Assembly (NCBI GenBank): GCA_003447295.1
Contig: DLZQ01000008.1
Location: forward strand, 1-5,261
Length of the DNA: 5,261 nucleotides
DNA from: Lachnospiraceae bacterium
GTDB lineage: Bacteria > Bacillota > Clostridia > Lachnospirales > Lachnospiraceae
Reading direction: 5' to 3'
Each line of letters opens with the position of its first letter. Within the stretch, counting starts at the first letter, position 1. The notes below the pieces were generated by a model, which did no database searches, was not told where the DNA came from, and saw only the letters and a list, made by a program, of their open reading frames with translations. Of the stretch, positions 1 to 5,261 are shown one piece after another. The position numbers and the translations under genes are program-made.

Positions 1-26
1 TTTGCATGGCTCGTAACTTTCAAGTT

Positions 27-70
27 AAAAAACCACCTTCACATACTGTCTGCAGTACATGAAGGTGGTT
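27..70 (-). terminator. Intrinsic terminator of typA
   Basis: The arms 31-48 and 53-70 form an 18-bp hairpin with a 4-nt loop (49-52). Read on the minus strand, the stem is continuous, with two G-U wobbles, and runs into six Ts (complement of 27-32). Read on the plus strand, the same two positions become A-C mismatches and the stem is followed by GTATTTATAG, not a T-run. The structure is therefore built for leftward transcription and lies 16 bases beyond the typA stop codon. No gene is visible in bases 1-26. Confidence 0.92.
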
Positions 71-86
71 GTATTTATAGATCTTT

Positions 87-1925
87 TTAAGCATTTCTAT
101 TGATCATGGCACGTTTTCTCAGGGTCGGATCCAGGATCTTCTTACGGATACGAAGGTTCGTAGGAGTTACCTCCAACAGCTCGTCGGTATCGATGAAGTC
201 CAGAGCCTGCTCCAGAGACAGGATCCTGGGAGGCGTCAGACGCAGGGCTTCGTCGGCACTGGAGGAACGGGTATTGGTCAGCTGCTTTTTCTTGCAGACA
301 TTGATCTCGATGTCCTCGTTGCGTCCGGTCTGACCGATGACCATACCGGAGTATACCTTTTCACCGGGCCCGATGAAGAGAGTACCACGCTCCTGGGCAT
401 TGTACAGACCGTAGGTGATAGCTTCGCCGGCTTCGAATGCGATCAGGGAACCCATTTTACGATACTGGATATCTCCCTTGTAAGGACCGTAATCATCAAA
501 TACAGTGTTCAAGATACCGTTACCCTTGGTATCGGTCATGAACTCGCCACGGTAACCGATCAGTCCTCTTGCGGGGATGGAGAACTCCAGACGGGTGTAA
601 GTGCCGCCGGAGATGGAACCCATGTTACGAAGCTCACCTTTTCTTTGACCCAGCTTCTCGATGACAGCACCGGCAAACTCGTTGGGAACATCGATATAAG
701 CTAATTCCATAGGCTCTAATTTCTTGCCATTCTCATCGGTATGATACAGAACCTCAGCCTTACTTACAGCAAATTCAAAGCCTTCACGACGCATATTCTC
801 GATCAGCACGGACAGATGCAGCTCGCCACGACCGGATACCTTGAAACGGTCAGGGGAATCTGTCTCTTCCACACGTAAGGATACATCGGTATTTAACTCA
901 CGGAACAGTCTGTCACGCAGGTGACGGCTGGTAACGAACTTACCTTCCTGACCTGCCAGAGGAGAATCATTTACCATAAACTGCATGGCGATGGTGGGCT
1001 CACTGATCTTCTGGAAAGGAATGGGTACTACATTTTCCGGAGAGCAGATGGTGTCGCCGATGTGAAGCTCGCTGATACCGGAGATGGCAACGATGGAACC
1101 GATGCCGGCTTCTTTTACTTCTACTTTATTCAGACCGTCGAACTCATACAGCTTGCTGACCTTGGTCTTGATGATCTTGTCAGGGTTGTGGTGGTTACAG
1201 ATGACCACATCCTGATTTACACGGATGGTACCGTTGTCAACCTTACCGACACCGATACGGCCTACATATTCATTATAATCGATGGTACTGATCAGTACCT
1301 GGGTAGCTGCATCGGGATCACCTTCGGGAGCAGGAATGTAGTTGATAATGGTCTCGAACAGAGGCTCCATATCGGTACCCATCTCATCAGCATCCAGGGA
1401 AGCAATACCTGCCTTGGCGGAAGCGTACACAAAAGGACAGTCTAACTGGGAATCGTCTGCATCCAGCTCTAAGAACAGCTCCAGTACTTCGTCTACGACT
1501 TCATCGGGTCTTGCTTCGGGACGGTCGATCTTGTTGATACATACGATAACGGGAAGCTTTAATTCCAGTGCCTTACGAAGCACGAATTTGGTCTGGGGCA
1601 TAGCACCCTCGAAAGCATCCACTACCAGGATAACACCGTTTACCATCTTCAGGACACGTTCTACCTCGCCGCCGAAGTCTGCATGACCCGGGGTGTCGAT
1701 GATGTTGATCTTGGTACCCTTATACATAACAGCAGTGTTCTTGGACAGAATGGTGATACCACGCTCGCGCTCGATATCGTTGGAGTCCATGACACGCTCA
1801 GCAACTTCCTGATTTTCACGGAATACACCGCTTTGTTTTAACAGCTCATCCACCAGAGTGGTTTTACCGTGGTCTACGTGAGCAATGATTGCAACGTTTC
1901 TGACATCTTCTCTTTTTTGTCTCAT
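87..1925 (-). CDS. typA: Translational GTPase TypA/BipA
   Basis: This encodes a 612-residue translation-factor GTPase that binds the 70S ribosome and is linked to 50S assembly and stress or low-temperature growth. The length matches the family (about 600-615). The GTPase domain shows G1 AHVDHGKT (15-22), G2 RERGIT (53-58), G3 DTPGH (77-81), G4 NKID (131-134) and G5 SAK (169-171). An EF-Tu-like beta-barrel domain follows from about residue 208. EF-G-like domains III and V come next, including the [18 protein letters not shown] stretch. The TypA-specific C-terminal region contains [18 protein letters not shown]. The start ATG (1925-1923) is preceded on the minus strand by AAGGA, five bases upstream. 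The gene is monocistronic in this window, with its own promoter and its own terminator. The TypA C-terminal signature separates it from LepA, EF-G and TetM-type proteins. It appears intact. Confidence 0.97.
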   Translation of the reverse strand: MRQKREDVRNVAIIAHVDHGKTTLVDELLKQSGVFRENQEVAERVMDSNDIERERGITILSKNTAVMYKGTKINIIDTPGHADFGGEVERVLKMVNGVILVVDAFEGAMPQTKFVLRKALELKLPVIVCINKIDRPEARPDEVVDEVLELFLELDADDSQLDCPFVYASAKAGIASLDADEMGTDMEPLFETIINYIPAPEGDPDAATQVLISTIDYNEYVGRIGVGKVDNGTIRVNQDVVICNHHNPDKIIKTKVSKLYEFDGLNKVEVKEAGIGSIVAISGISELHIGDTICSPENVVPIPFQKISEPTIAMQFMVNDSPLAGQEGKFVTSRHLRDRLFRELNTDVSLRVEETDSPDRFKVSGRGELHLSVLIENMRREGFEFAVSKAEVLYHTDENGKKLEPMELAYIDVPNEFAGAVIEKLGQRKGELRNMGSISGGTYTRLEFSIPARGLIGYRGEFMTDTKGNGILNTVFDDYGPYKGDIQYRKMGSLIAFEAGEAITYGLYNAQERGTLFIGPGEKVYSGMVIGQTGRNEDIEINVCKKKQLTNTRSSSADEALRLTPPRILSLEQALDFIDTDELLEVTPTNLRIRKKILDPTLRKRAMINRNA

Positions 1926-1985
1926 AAAAATCCTTGCCTTTCTAAAAATGCGTGCAACTGATTTAACCTTTTTTCAAACTGTTTC

Positions 1986-2014
1986 AGTATAGCACTTATC
2001 ATTTCCGGACGCAA
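1986..2014 (-). promoter_or_regulatory. Probable sigma-A promoter of typA
   Basis: On the minus strand there is TTGCGT (2014-2009), a 17-bp spacer and TATACT (1991-1986). A TG one base before the -10 makes it an extended -10 element (TGCTATACT). Transcription would start near 1979, leaving a leader of about 54 nt. The -10 and the spacing are good; the -35 keeps only the TTG part of the consensus. Confidence 0.75.
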
Positions 2015-2047
2015 GAAAAAACCGTGTAAAATCAACGTTTTTGTTGG

Positions 2048-2073
2048 TTTTCCATATGAAAAAGTATGGAAAA
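2048..2073. repeat. AT-rich inverted repeat in divergent intergenic region
   Basis: TTTTCCATA (2048-2056) and TATGGAAAA (2065-2073) are perfect 9-bp inverted arms separated by 8 bases. The repeat lies 33 bp upstream of the typA -35 box and about 138 bp before the rightward start codon. It could be an operator for either divergent gene or a weak hairpin. Neither arm is followed by a T-run, so it is not a convincing terminator. No known regulator motif is recognised. Confidence 0.4.
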
Positions 2074-2143
2074 GAAATCCCTTTTGTGCGGTATTTGCAT
2101 TTTTATGCGATGGGTTTTAGTACTCAAACGATAAAAAATAGAG

Positions 2144-2149
2144 TATAAA
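2144..2149 (+). promoter_or_regulatory. Weak -10-like box for the SSB-like gene
   Basis: TATAAA lies 62 bp before the ATG at 2212. The bases expected to hold the -35 box (2121-2126, TACTCA) do not resemble TTGACA, and there is no TG extension. It is the best -10 candidate between the divergent genes on this strand, but the match is weak and the true promoter may be elsewhere or use another sigma factor. Confidence 0.25.
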
Positions 2150-2197
2150 TAGTAGTGCAATACATAAGGATTGTTGTAGAAGAGTCAGAAGATGTAG

Positions 2198-2204
2198 AAG
2201 GGAG
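2198..2204 (+). promoter_or_regulatory. Ribosome binding site fixing the start of the SSB-like gene
   Basis: AAGGGAG sits 7 bases before the ATG at 2212. The in-frame GTG at 2155, which would add 19 residues, has no Shine-Dalgarno-like sequence before it. This decides the start at 2212. Confidence 0.85.
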
Positions 2205-2211
2205 AACAAAA

Positions 2212-2859
2212 ATGACAGATAAGGTTATTGAAAACAATCAGGTAACGGTGATGGGGGAAGTGGTAAGCGATTTTTCCTACAGCCATGAGATCTACGGGGA
2301 AGGATTCTACATGGTGGATTTAAGGTGTACGAGACTGAGCGACAGCTTCGACATCATACCGGTGATGGTCTCGGAGAGACTGTTAGATGTGACAGCAAGC
2401 TATATCGGAATGCTTTTGTGCGTTAACGGGCAGTTCCGGTCCTATAACCGTCATGAGGAGCGCAAGAACAGACTGGTGCTGTCTGTGTTTGCCAGAGAGG
2501 TGAAATTTATTGAGGAGATGGAAGAAAGTTCCAAGACGAACCAGATCTATCTCGATGGATATATATGTAAGGAGCCGGTATACCGCAAGACACCGTTAGG
2601 AAGGGAGATCGCAGACCTGCTGCTTGCCGTGAACCGCCCTTACGGCAAGTCTGATTACATTCCCTGCATCTGCTGGGGACGTAATGCGCGCTATGCAGAA
2701 CATTTCAAAGTGGGAGAGCGCTGCGCTATCTGGGGACGGATCCAAAGCCGTGAATATATGAAGAAACTGGATGAAGAAAATGTGGAGAAACGTGTCGCAT
2801 TCGAAGTGTCCGTCAGCAAACTGGAGCTGCTGGAGGAAGCCCGGGAATCCATAGTCTGA
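2212..2859 (+). CDS. Tandem OB-fold single-stranded DNA-binding-like protein
   Basis: This encodes 215 residues that appear to be two SSB-type OB-folds in tandem, about residues 9-102 and 110-208. Both halves start with NQ and a beta strand ending in G (NQVTVMG at 9-15, NQIYLDG at 110-116). Both carry a D-x-IP motif (DIIP 47-50, DYIP 148-151) and a later G-x-hydrophobic-x-S segment (GQFRSY 73-78, GRIQSREY 175-182). The second half is closer to classic SSB, with an E-P-x-x-R-x-T-P-x-G pattern (121-130), LAVNRPYG (138-145) and CWGR (154-157). The first half has drifted. The C-terminus (LEEARESIV) lacks the acidic DDDIPF-like tip through which SSB normally recruits partners, and there is no Gly/Gln-rich linker. 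Binding of ssDNA is inferred from the fold. It is unlikely to be the main replicative SSB, which is usually encoded between rpsF and rpsR. It lies divergent from typA, and no terminator follows before the next promoter. Confidence 0.8.
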   Translation: MTDKVIENNQVTVMGEVVSDFSYSHEIYGEGFYMVDLRCTRLSDSFDIIPVMVSERLLDVTASYIGMLLCVNGQFRSYNRHEERKNRLVLSVFAREVKFIEEMEESSKTNQIYLDGYICKEPVYRKTPLGREIADLLLAVNRPYGKSDYIPCICWGRNARYAEHFKVGERCAIWGRIQSREYMKKLDEENVEKRVAFEVSVSKLELLEEARESIV

Positions 2860-2869
2860 CGACAAAAGA

Positions 2870-2898
2870 TTGCAAAAATTTACAATATATGGTATAAA
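2870..2898 (+). promoter_or_regulatory. Sigma-A promoter of the adenosyltransferase-like gene
   Basis: TTGCAA (2870-2875), a 17-bp spacer and TATAAA (2893-2898), with TG at 2890-2891 giving an extended -10. The promoter begins 11 bases after the stop codon of the SSB-like gene. The predicted start near 2905 gives a leader of about 64 nt. The P-loop gene therefore has its own promoter even though it follows the SSB-like gene closely. Confidence 0.75.
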
Positions 2899-2909
2899 GG
2901 AATGCATAG

Positions 2910-2949
2910 GCAACTAGCAACTGCGGACAGCTACCTGCCGCAAGCGCAG
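2910..2949 (+). other. Small structured leader with alternative hairpins (unassigned)
   Basis: The leader contains a hairpin TGCGG-A-CAG / CTG-CCGCA (2922-2930 with 2935-2942), with loop CTAC and one bulged A. A competing pairing joins CTGCG (2921-2925) to CGCAG (2945-2949). A 7-nt near-repeat GCAACTA/GCAACTG (2910-2923) precedes it. It does not match any riboswitch class I recognise. In particular I see no cobalamin-riboswitch B12 box (GCCACTG), which might be expected before a corrinoid gene. Confidence 0.3.
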
Positions 2950-2968
2950 ATAGACCATGAGGTGTGTA

Positions 2969-3466
2969 ATGGCAGAAGGATGCATCTATATTTATACCGG
3001 CGATGGCAGAGGCAAATCACCGGCAGCAATCGGAAGAGCAGTACAGGCAGCAGTAGAGGGGAAGAGAGTCGTTATTATTCAGTTTCTGAAGGGAAAGGGA
3101 CTGGAAGATTCGGATTTCCTGCGCAGGATGGAACCGGAGATCAAATTGTTCCGCTTCGAAAAATCGGACAGCAATTTTGTGGAATTGCCGGAGGAGAAGA
3201 AGCAGGAGGAGATCCAGAACATCCGTAACGGAATCGGCTTTGCCAAAAAGGTTCTGACCACCGGAGAATGCGATCTGCTGATCTTAGATGAAGTGCTGGG
3301 ACTGGTGGAAAAGGATATCATTACAGTGGATACACTGAAGGCACTGTTGGAATGCAGAGGAGATACGGATGTGATCCTGACAGGAATCACCCTGAACGAT
3401 GAAATATGCGTTCTGGCGGATGAAGTCTCCAAGATCGAGACTGTAAAATTCAAGGTCTGGGATTGA
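2969..3466 (+). CDS. Short corrinoid adenosyltransferase (CobA/CobO/BtuR)-like P-loop protein
   Basis: This encodes 165 residues resembling ATP:cob(I)alamin/cobyrinate adenosyltransferases, which transfer the adenosyl group of ATP to cobalt in cobamide synthesis or salvage. Visible motifs are YTGDGRGKS (Walker A, 9-17), where the family usually has GxGKGKTTAA but here reads GKSPAA. VVIIQFLKGKG (34-44) corresponds to the family VQFxKG strand. LLILDE (103-108) is Walker B, and ILTG (136-139) matches the family LTG motif. The protein is shorter than the usual 180-200 residues. It ends at KFKVWD, where the family continues through a KH-x(n)-AQxGIE-like tail, and the GFTW-type segment near the corrinoid pocket is not recognisable. 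The start at 2969 is preferred over the in-frame ATG at 2957: GAGGTG (2959-2964) is correctly placed only for the former. No other cobalamin genes are in view. The family is fairly sure; adenosyltransferase activity is not. Confidence 0.72.
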   Translation: MAEGCIYIYTGDGRGKSPAAIGRAVQAAVEGKRVVIIQFLKGKGLEDSDFLRRMEPEIKLFRFEKSDSNFVELPEEKKQEEIQNIRNGIGFAKKVLTTGECDLLILDEVLGLVEKDIITVDTLKALLECRGDTDVILTGITLNDEICVLADEVSKIETVKFKVWD

Positions 3467-3491
3467 CAGTCACATGGGTTAATGCTATCAT
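3463..3491 (+). promoter_or_regulatory. Near-consensus sigma-A promoter of the lysine riboswitch-dapA transcript
   Basis: TTGACA (3463-3468), an exact 17-bp spacer and TATCAT (3486-3491), with TG at 3483-3484 as an extended -10. The -35 hexamer overlaps the stop codon (3464-3466) of the preceding gene. The predicted start is near 3498, about 10 nt before the first riboswitch helix. Intrinsic strength should be high, with control exerted afterwards by the riboswitch. Confidence 0.88.
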
Positions 3492-3506
3492 AAAATTATA
3501 TTTAAG

Positions 3507-3675
3507 AAGATAGAGGTTGCGTTTTTCAAGAGTATTTTTTCGGAGGTAACAGGTACCGTTGAGGGAAGAAGAAAGGGGAACACGCCGAAAGATAAGGTAT
3601 CCTGTATATGTTATCTTGGGCATACGTTTAAGAAGCGTATGACTGTCATCTCGTAAGCAGATGGGGCGCTATCAA
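3507..3675 (+). ncRNA. Lysine riboswitch (L box) aptamer
   Basis: This cis-acting RNA binds lysine and controls dapA. All five helices of the known junction can be drawn. P1 is GATAG (3509-3513) with CTATC (3669-3673). The base of P2 is GCGT (3519-3522) with ACGC (3582-3585). P3 is AAGATAA (3589-3595) with TTATCTT (3611-3617). P4 is CATACG (3621-3626) with CGTATG (3636-3641). P5 is CATCT (3647-3651) with AGATG (3659-3663). Conserved core sequences AGAGG (3512-3516), AAGAGTA (3528-3534), AAAGGGGA (3572-3579) and GCCGAA (3584-3589) are in the expected places. The L2 loop GGTACC (3552-3557) can form the known kissing complex with L3 GGTATC (3596-3601): 6 bp with one G-U. The class is known from Bacillus lysC and many Firmicute lysine genes. 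Confidence 0.95.
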
Positions 3676-3721
3676 ATAAGCTTGGATAATCAGCGCCGGC
3701 GCCATTGTGCGCTGGCGTTTT
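3665..3721 (+). terminator. Riboswitch expression platform: terminator with competing antiterminator
   Basis: The terminator stem is CGCCGGCGC (3694-3702) with GCGCTGGCG (3709-3717), 9 bp with one G-U, loop CATTGT, followed by TTTT (3718-3721). The antiterminator is GGCGCT (3665-3670) pairing with AGCGCC (3692-3697). It uses part of the aptamer P1 3' strand and the left arm of the terminator, so it excludes both P1 and the terminator. With lysine bound, P1 forms and transcription stops. The dapA ribosome binding site (3728-3732) lies outside the hairpin, so control is transcriptional. Confidence 0.9.
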
Positions 3722-3738
3722 GTAAATGGAGGAAACAT

Positions 3739-4623
3739 ATGGCTATTTTTAAAGGAGCAGGCGTGGCAATCGTCACACCCATGAACGAAGACGGATCTGT
3801 CAATTATGAGAAATTCGGTGAACTGATCGAATTCCAGATCGCAAACGGCACAGATGCCATTATTGTATGCGGTACCACGGGAGAGAGTTCTACACTGACC
3901 CATGAGGAACATTTAGATACCATCAAATATTGTGTGGACAAAGTAGCGAAGAGAATCCCCGTAGTGGCCGGCACCGGTTCTAATTGCACCGATACCGCAG
4001 TATATCTGTCTCAGGAAGCGGAAAAATACGGTGTGGACGGCATCCTGCTGGTAAGCCCCTATTACAATAAAGCAACCCAGAAGGGATTGTATCGTCACTT
4101 CAAGACCGTTGCGGATTCCGTGAAGGTTCCCGCCATCCTGTATAACGTGCCCAGCCGTACCGGCTGCAATATCCTGCCGGAGACTGTGGTGAAGCTGTGT
4201 AAGGATGTAGAGAACATCGTAGGTGTCAAGGAAGCCAGTGGCAACATCAGCCAGATCGCACATCTGGCAGCGATCGGTCAGGGCGTCGTGGATATCTATT
4301 CCGGTAATGATGACCAGATCGTACCTATCCTGTCTCTGGGTGGTATGGGAGTTATCTCCGTGCTTTCCAATGTAGCACCTACACAGACTCACGAGATCTG
4401 CCAGAAGTTCTTCGACGGAGATGTGGCAGGCAGCCGTCAGATGCAGTTAGATGCTATGGATCTGTGCAATGCGCTGTTCTGCGAAGTGAACCCGATCCCG
4501 GTGAAGACAGCACTGAATATGATGGGAATGGGAGCCGGAGCGTTTCGTATGCCTCTGTGCGAAATGGATGAGGCAAATGCCAAAAGGCTTGAAAAAGCCC
4601 TGAAGGATTATGGTGTCCTGTAG
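3739..4623 (+). CDS. dapA: 4-hydroxy-tetrahydrodipicolinate synthase
   Basis: This encodes a 294-residue cytosolic (beta/alpha)8 enzyme that condenses pyruvate with aspartate-4-semialdehyde, the first committed step toward diaminopimelate and lysine. Visible active-site residues are GTTGES (45-50) with T46 and T47, Y109 in SPYYN, Y135 in YNVPSRTG, R140, and the Schiff-base lysine K164 in VGVKEASGN. These match E. coli T44, T45, Y107, Y133, R138 and K161. The length matches the family (about 290-300). The start at 3739 is chosen for GGAGG (3728-3732) six bases upstream. The in-frame ATG at 3661 lies inside the riboswitch P5 helix and would lie upstream of the terminator, so it is not used. Among residues of the E. 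coli lysine inhibition site, H55, H58, N82 and Y108 are kept, while the positions of A49 and E84 read S51 and T86. The lysine riboswitch regulates the gene. A terminator separates it from dapB. Confidence 0.97.
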   Translation: MAIFKGAGVAIVTPMNEDGSVNYEKFGELIEFQIANGTDAIIVCGTTGESSTLTHEEHLDTIKYCVDKVAKRIPVVAGTGSNCTDTAVYLSQEAEKYGVDGILLVSPYYNKATQKGLYRHFKTVADSVKVPAILYNVPSRTGCNILPETVVKLCKDVENIVGVKEASGNISQIAHLAAIGQGVVDIYSGNDDQIVPILSLGGMGVISVLSNVAPTQTHEICQKFFDGDVAGSRQMQLDAMDLCNALFCEVNPIPVKTALNMMGMGAGAFRMPLCEMDEANAKRLEKALKDYGVL

Positions 4624-4652
4624 GCTGGAAATTAAAAAGCAAGAGTGGAAGA

Positions 4653-4692
4653 ATCCCGCCTGTGAAATTTTTATCATAGGCGGGATGTTTTT
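4653..4692 (+). terminator. Intrinsic terminator between dapA and dapB
   Basis: ATCCCGCCTGTGA (4653-4665) pairs with TCATAGGCGGGAT (4674-4686) over 13 bp with one G-U, around an 8-nt loop. A TTTTT run (4688-4692) follows after a G. The hairpin begins 30 bases after the dapA stop codon and ends 37 bases before the dapB start. No convincing promoter is seen after it, so dapB is probably expressed by partial read-through. Confidence 0.85.
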
Positions 4693-4728
4693 AAGTATAT
4701 AAGGATATTAAGATAGGAGAGAACAAAA

Positions 4729-5261
4729 ATGGTAAAAGTAATCATGCATGGATGTAACGGTAAAATGGGACAGGTGATCAGCGGACTGATCGCGGCAGAT
4801 CCCGATATGGAACTGGTGGCGGGAATCGATGCCAGAGACGATGGACACAATCCCTATCCTGTATTTACGGATATTGAAAAATGCGATGTGGCAGCGGATT
4901 GCATCATTGATTTCTCAGCAGCCGTGGCAGTAGACAGGCTACTGGATTACTGCGTGGAGAAAAAGATCCCCTGTGTACTGTGCACCACCGGTCTGTCCGA
5001 GGCACAGCTGTCCAAGGTGGACGAAGCGGCAAAACACGTGGCTATCTTAAAATCCGCCAACATGTCCTTAGGCATCAACCTGATGTTAAAGCTGTTAAAA
5101 GAGGCCGCCGGTGTACTGGCAAATGCGGGCTTCGACATGGAGATCGTAGAGAAACACCATAATCTCAAACTAGATGCTCCCAGCGGTACCGCACTGGCAC
5201 TGGCAGATTCCATCAACGAAGAATTTAATGGCGAATATGAATACGTCTACGACCGCAGTAC
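4729..5261 (+). CDS. dapB: 4-hydroxy-tetrahydrodipicolinate reductase, 5' part
   Basis: This NAD(P)H-dependent enzyme reduces the DapA product to tetrahydrodipicolinate in the diaminopimelate pathway. There are 177 codons in view, open to the right edge; the family is usually about 250-270 residues, so roughly two thirds is present. The N-terminal Rossmann fold shows the nucleotide loop GCNGKMGQ (8-15), followed by the IIDFS segment (59-63) and CTTGL (85-89). The ANMSLGIN segment (110-117) is the usual hinge into the catalytic domain. The signature EKHHNLKLDAPSGTAL (141-156) carries the catalytic His143-His144, Lys147 and the DAPSGT loop. The start at 4729 has AGGAG (4715-4719) nine bases upstream. 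Placement behind dapA and its riboswitch fits the pathway. The truncation is caused by the window edge, not by mutation. Confidence 0.95.
   Translation, partial: MVKVIMHGCNGKMGQVISGLIAADPDMELVAGIDARDDGHNPYPVFTDIEKCDVAADCIIDFSAAVAVDRLLDYCVEKKIPCVLCTTGLSEAQLSKVDEAAKHVAILKSANMSLGINLMLKLLKEAAGVLANAGFDMEIVEKHHNLKLDAPSGTALALADSINEEFNGEYEYVYDRS

Noticed and set aside
921..1445. 174-codon frame opposite typA
   Set aside because: It is fully antisense to conserved TypA coding sequence, has no ribosome binding site or promoter, and its composition is typical of a shadow frame.
2128..2134. ACGATAA as a sigma-D (flagellar type) -10 element before the SSB-like gene
   Set aside because: No TAAA-like -35 lies at the required spacing upstream.
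2155..2211. N-terminal extension of the SSB-like gene from the GTG at 2155
   Set aside because: There is no Shine-Dalgarno before the GTG, the added residues do not belong to the OB-fold, and AAGGGAG fits the ATG at 2212.
2905..2968. Cobalamin riboswitch before the adenosyltransferase-like gene
   Set aside because: The leader is about 64 nt, far too short, and has no B12-box sequence.
2902..3228. Overlapping 108-codon frame starting at 2902
   Set aside because: It starts at or before the predicted transcription start, has no ribosome binding site, and overlaps the P-loop gene in another frame. The translation is low-complexity and resembles no known protein.
3661..3738. N-terminal extension of dapA from the ATG at 3661
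   Set aside because: That ATG lies in riboswitch helix P5, the extension reads through the terminator hairpin, and GGAGG plus family alignment support 3739.
3913..4392. 159-codon frame opposite dapA
   Set aside because: It is fully antisense to the catalytic core of DapA, with no initiation signals. It is a by-product of dapA codon usage.
4687..4728. Separate dapB promoter using TATATA at 4696-4701
   Set aside because: The -35 position falls inside the terminator loop and arm (4673-4678, ATCATA) and does not resemble TTGACA.

Overview
The window looks like an ordinary chromosomal segment of a low-to-middle GC Firmicute, most likely a Clostridia member of the Lachnospiraceae type. The reasons are strong GGAGG-type ribosome binding sites, sigma-A promoters with extended -10 elements, an L-box lysine riboswitch in front of dapA, and protein sequences of clostridial character. 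This assignment is inference from sequence style; no database was searched.

Layout. Positions 1-86 hold only the intrinsic terminator of the leftward gene typA (87-1925, minus), which encodes the ribosome-associated GTPase TypA/BipA. A 286-bp divergent intergenic region (1926-2211) carries the typA promoter, an AT-rich inverted repeat and a weak -10-like box. Rightward from 2212 lies a 215-residue protein built from two OB-folds, related to single-stranded DNA-binding proteins. A clear extended -10 promoter (2870-2898) and a short structured leader then precede a 165-residue P-loop protein of the corrinoid adenosyltransferase (CobA/CobO/BtuR) family, which is short and divergent. Its stop codon overlaps the -35 box of a near-consensus promoter (3463-3491). 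That promoter drives a lysine riboswitch (about 3507-3675) with a terminator/antiterminator platform (3665-3721), followed by dapA (3739-4623). A second strong terminator (4653-4692) separates dapA from dapB, which starts at 4729 and runs off the right edge.

How the parts work together. DapA and DapB catalyse the first two committed steps of the diaminopimelate/lysine branch of aspartate metabolism, giving precursors for peptidoglycan and lysine. When lysine is high, the riboswitch aptamer closes helix P1, which frees the terminator and stops transcription before dapA. When lysine is low, the P1 3' strand can instead pair with the left arm of the terminator. The terminator between dapA and dapB suggests a second, fixed step-down in expression. 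The typA, SSB-like and adenosyltransferase-like genes appear to be independent neighbours rather than pathway partners.

I see no mobile element, CRISPR array, tRNA or rRNA, and no convincing undescribed multi-gene system. The points most worth a second look are the tandem-OB protein without an acidic tail, the truncated adenosyltransferase-like protein, and the stacked transcriptional control around dapA-dapB.
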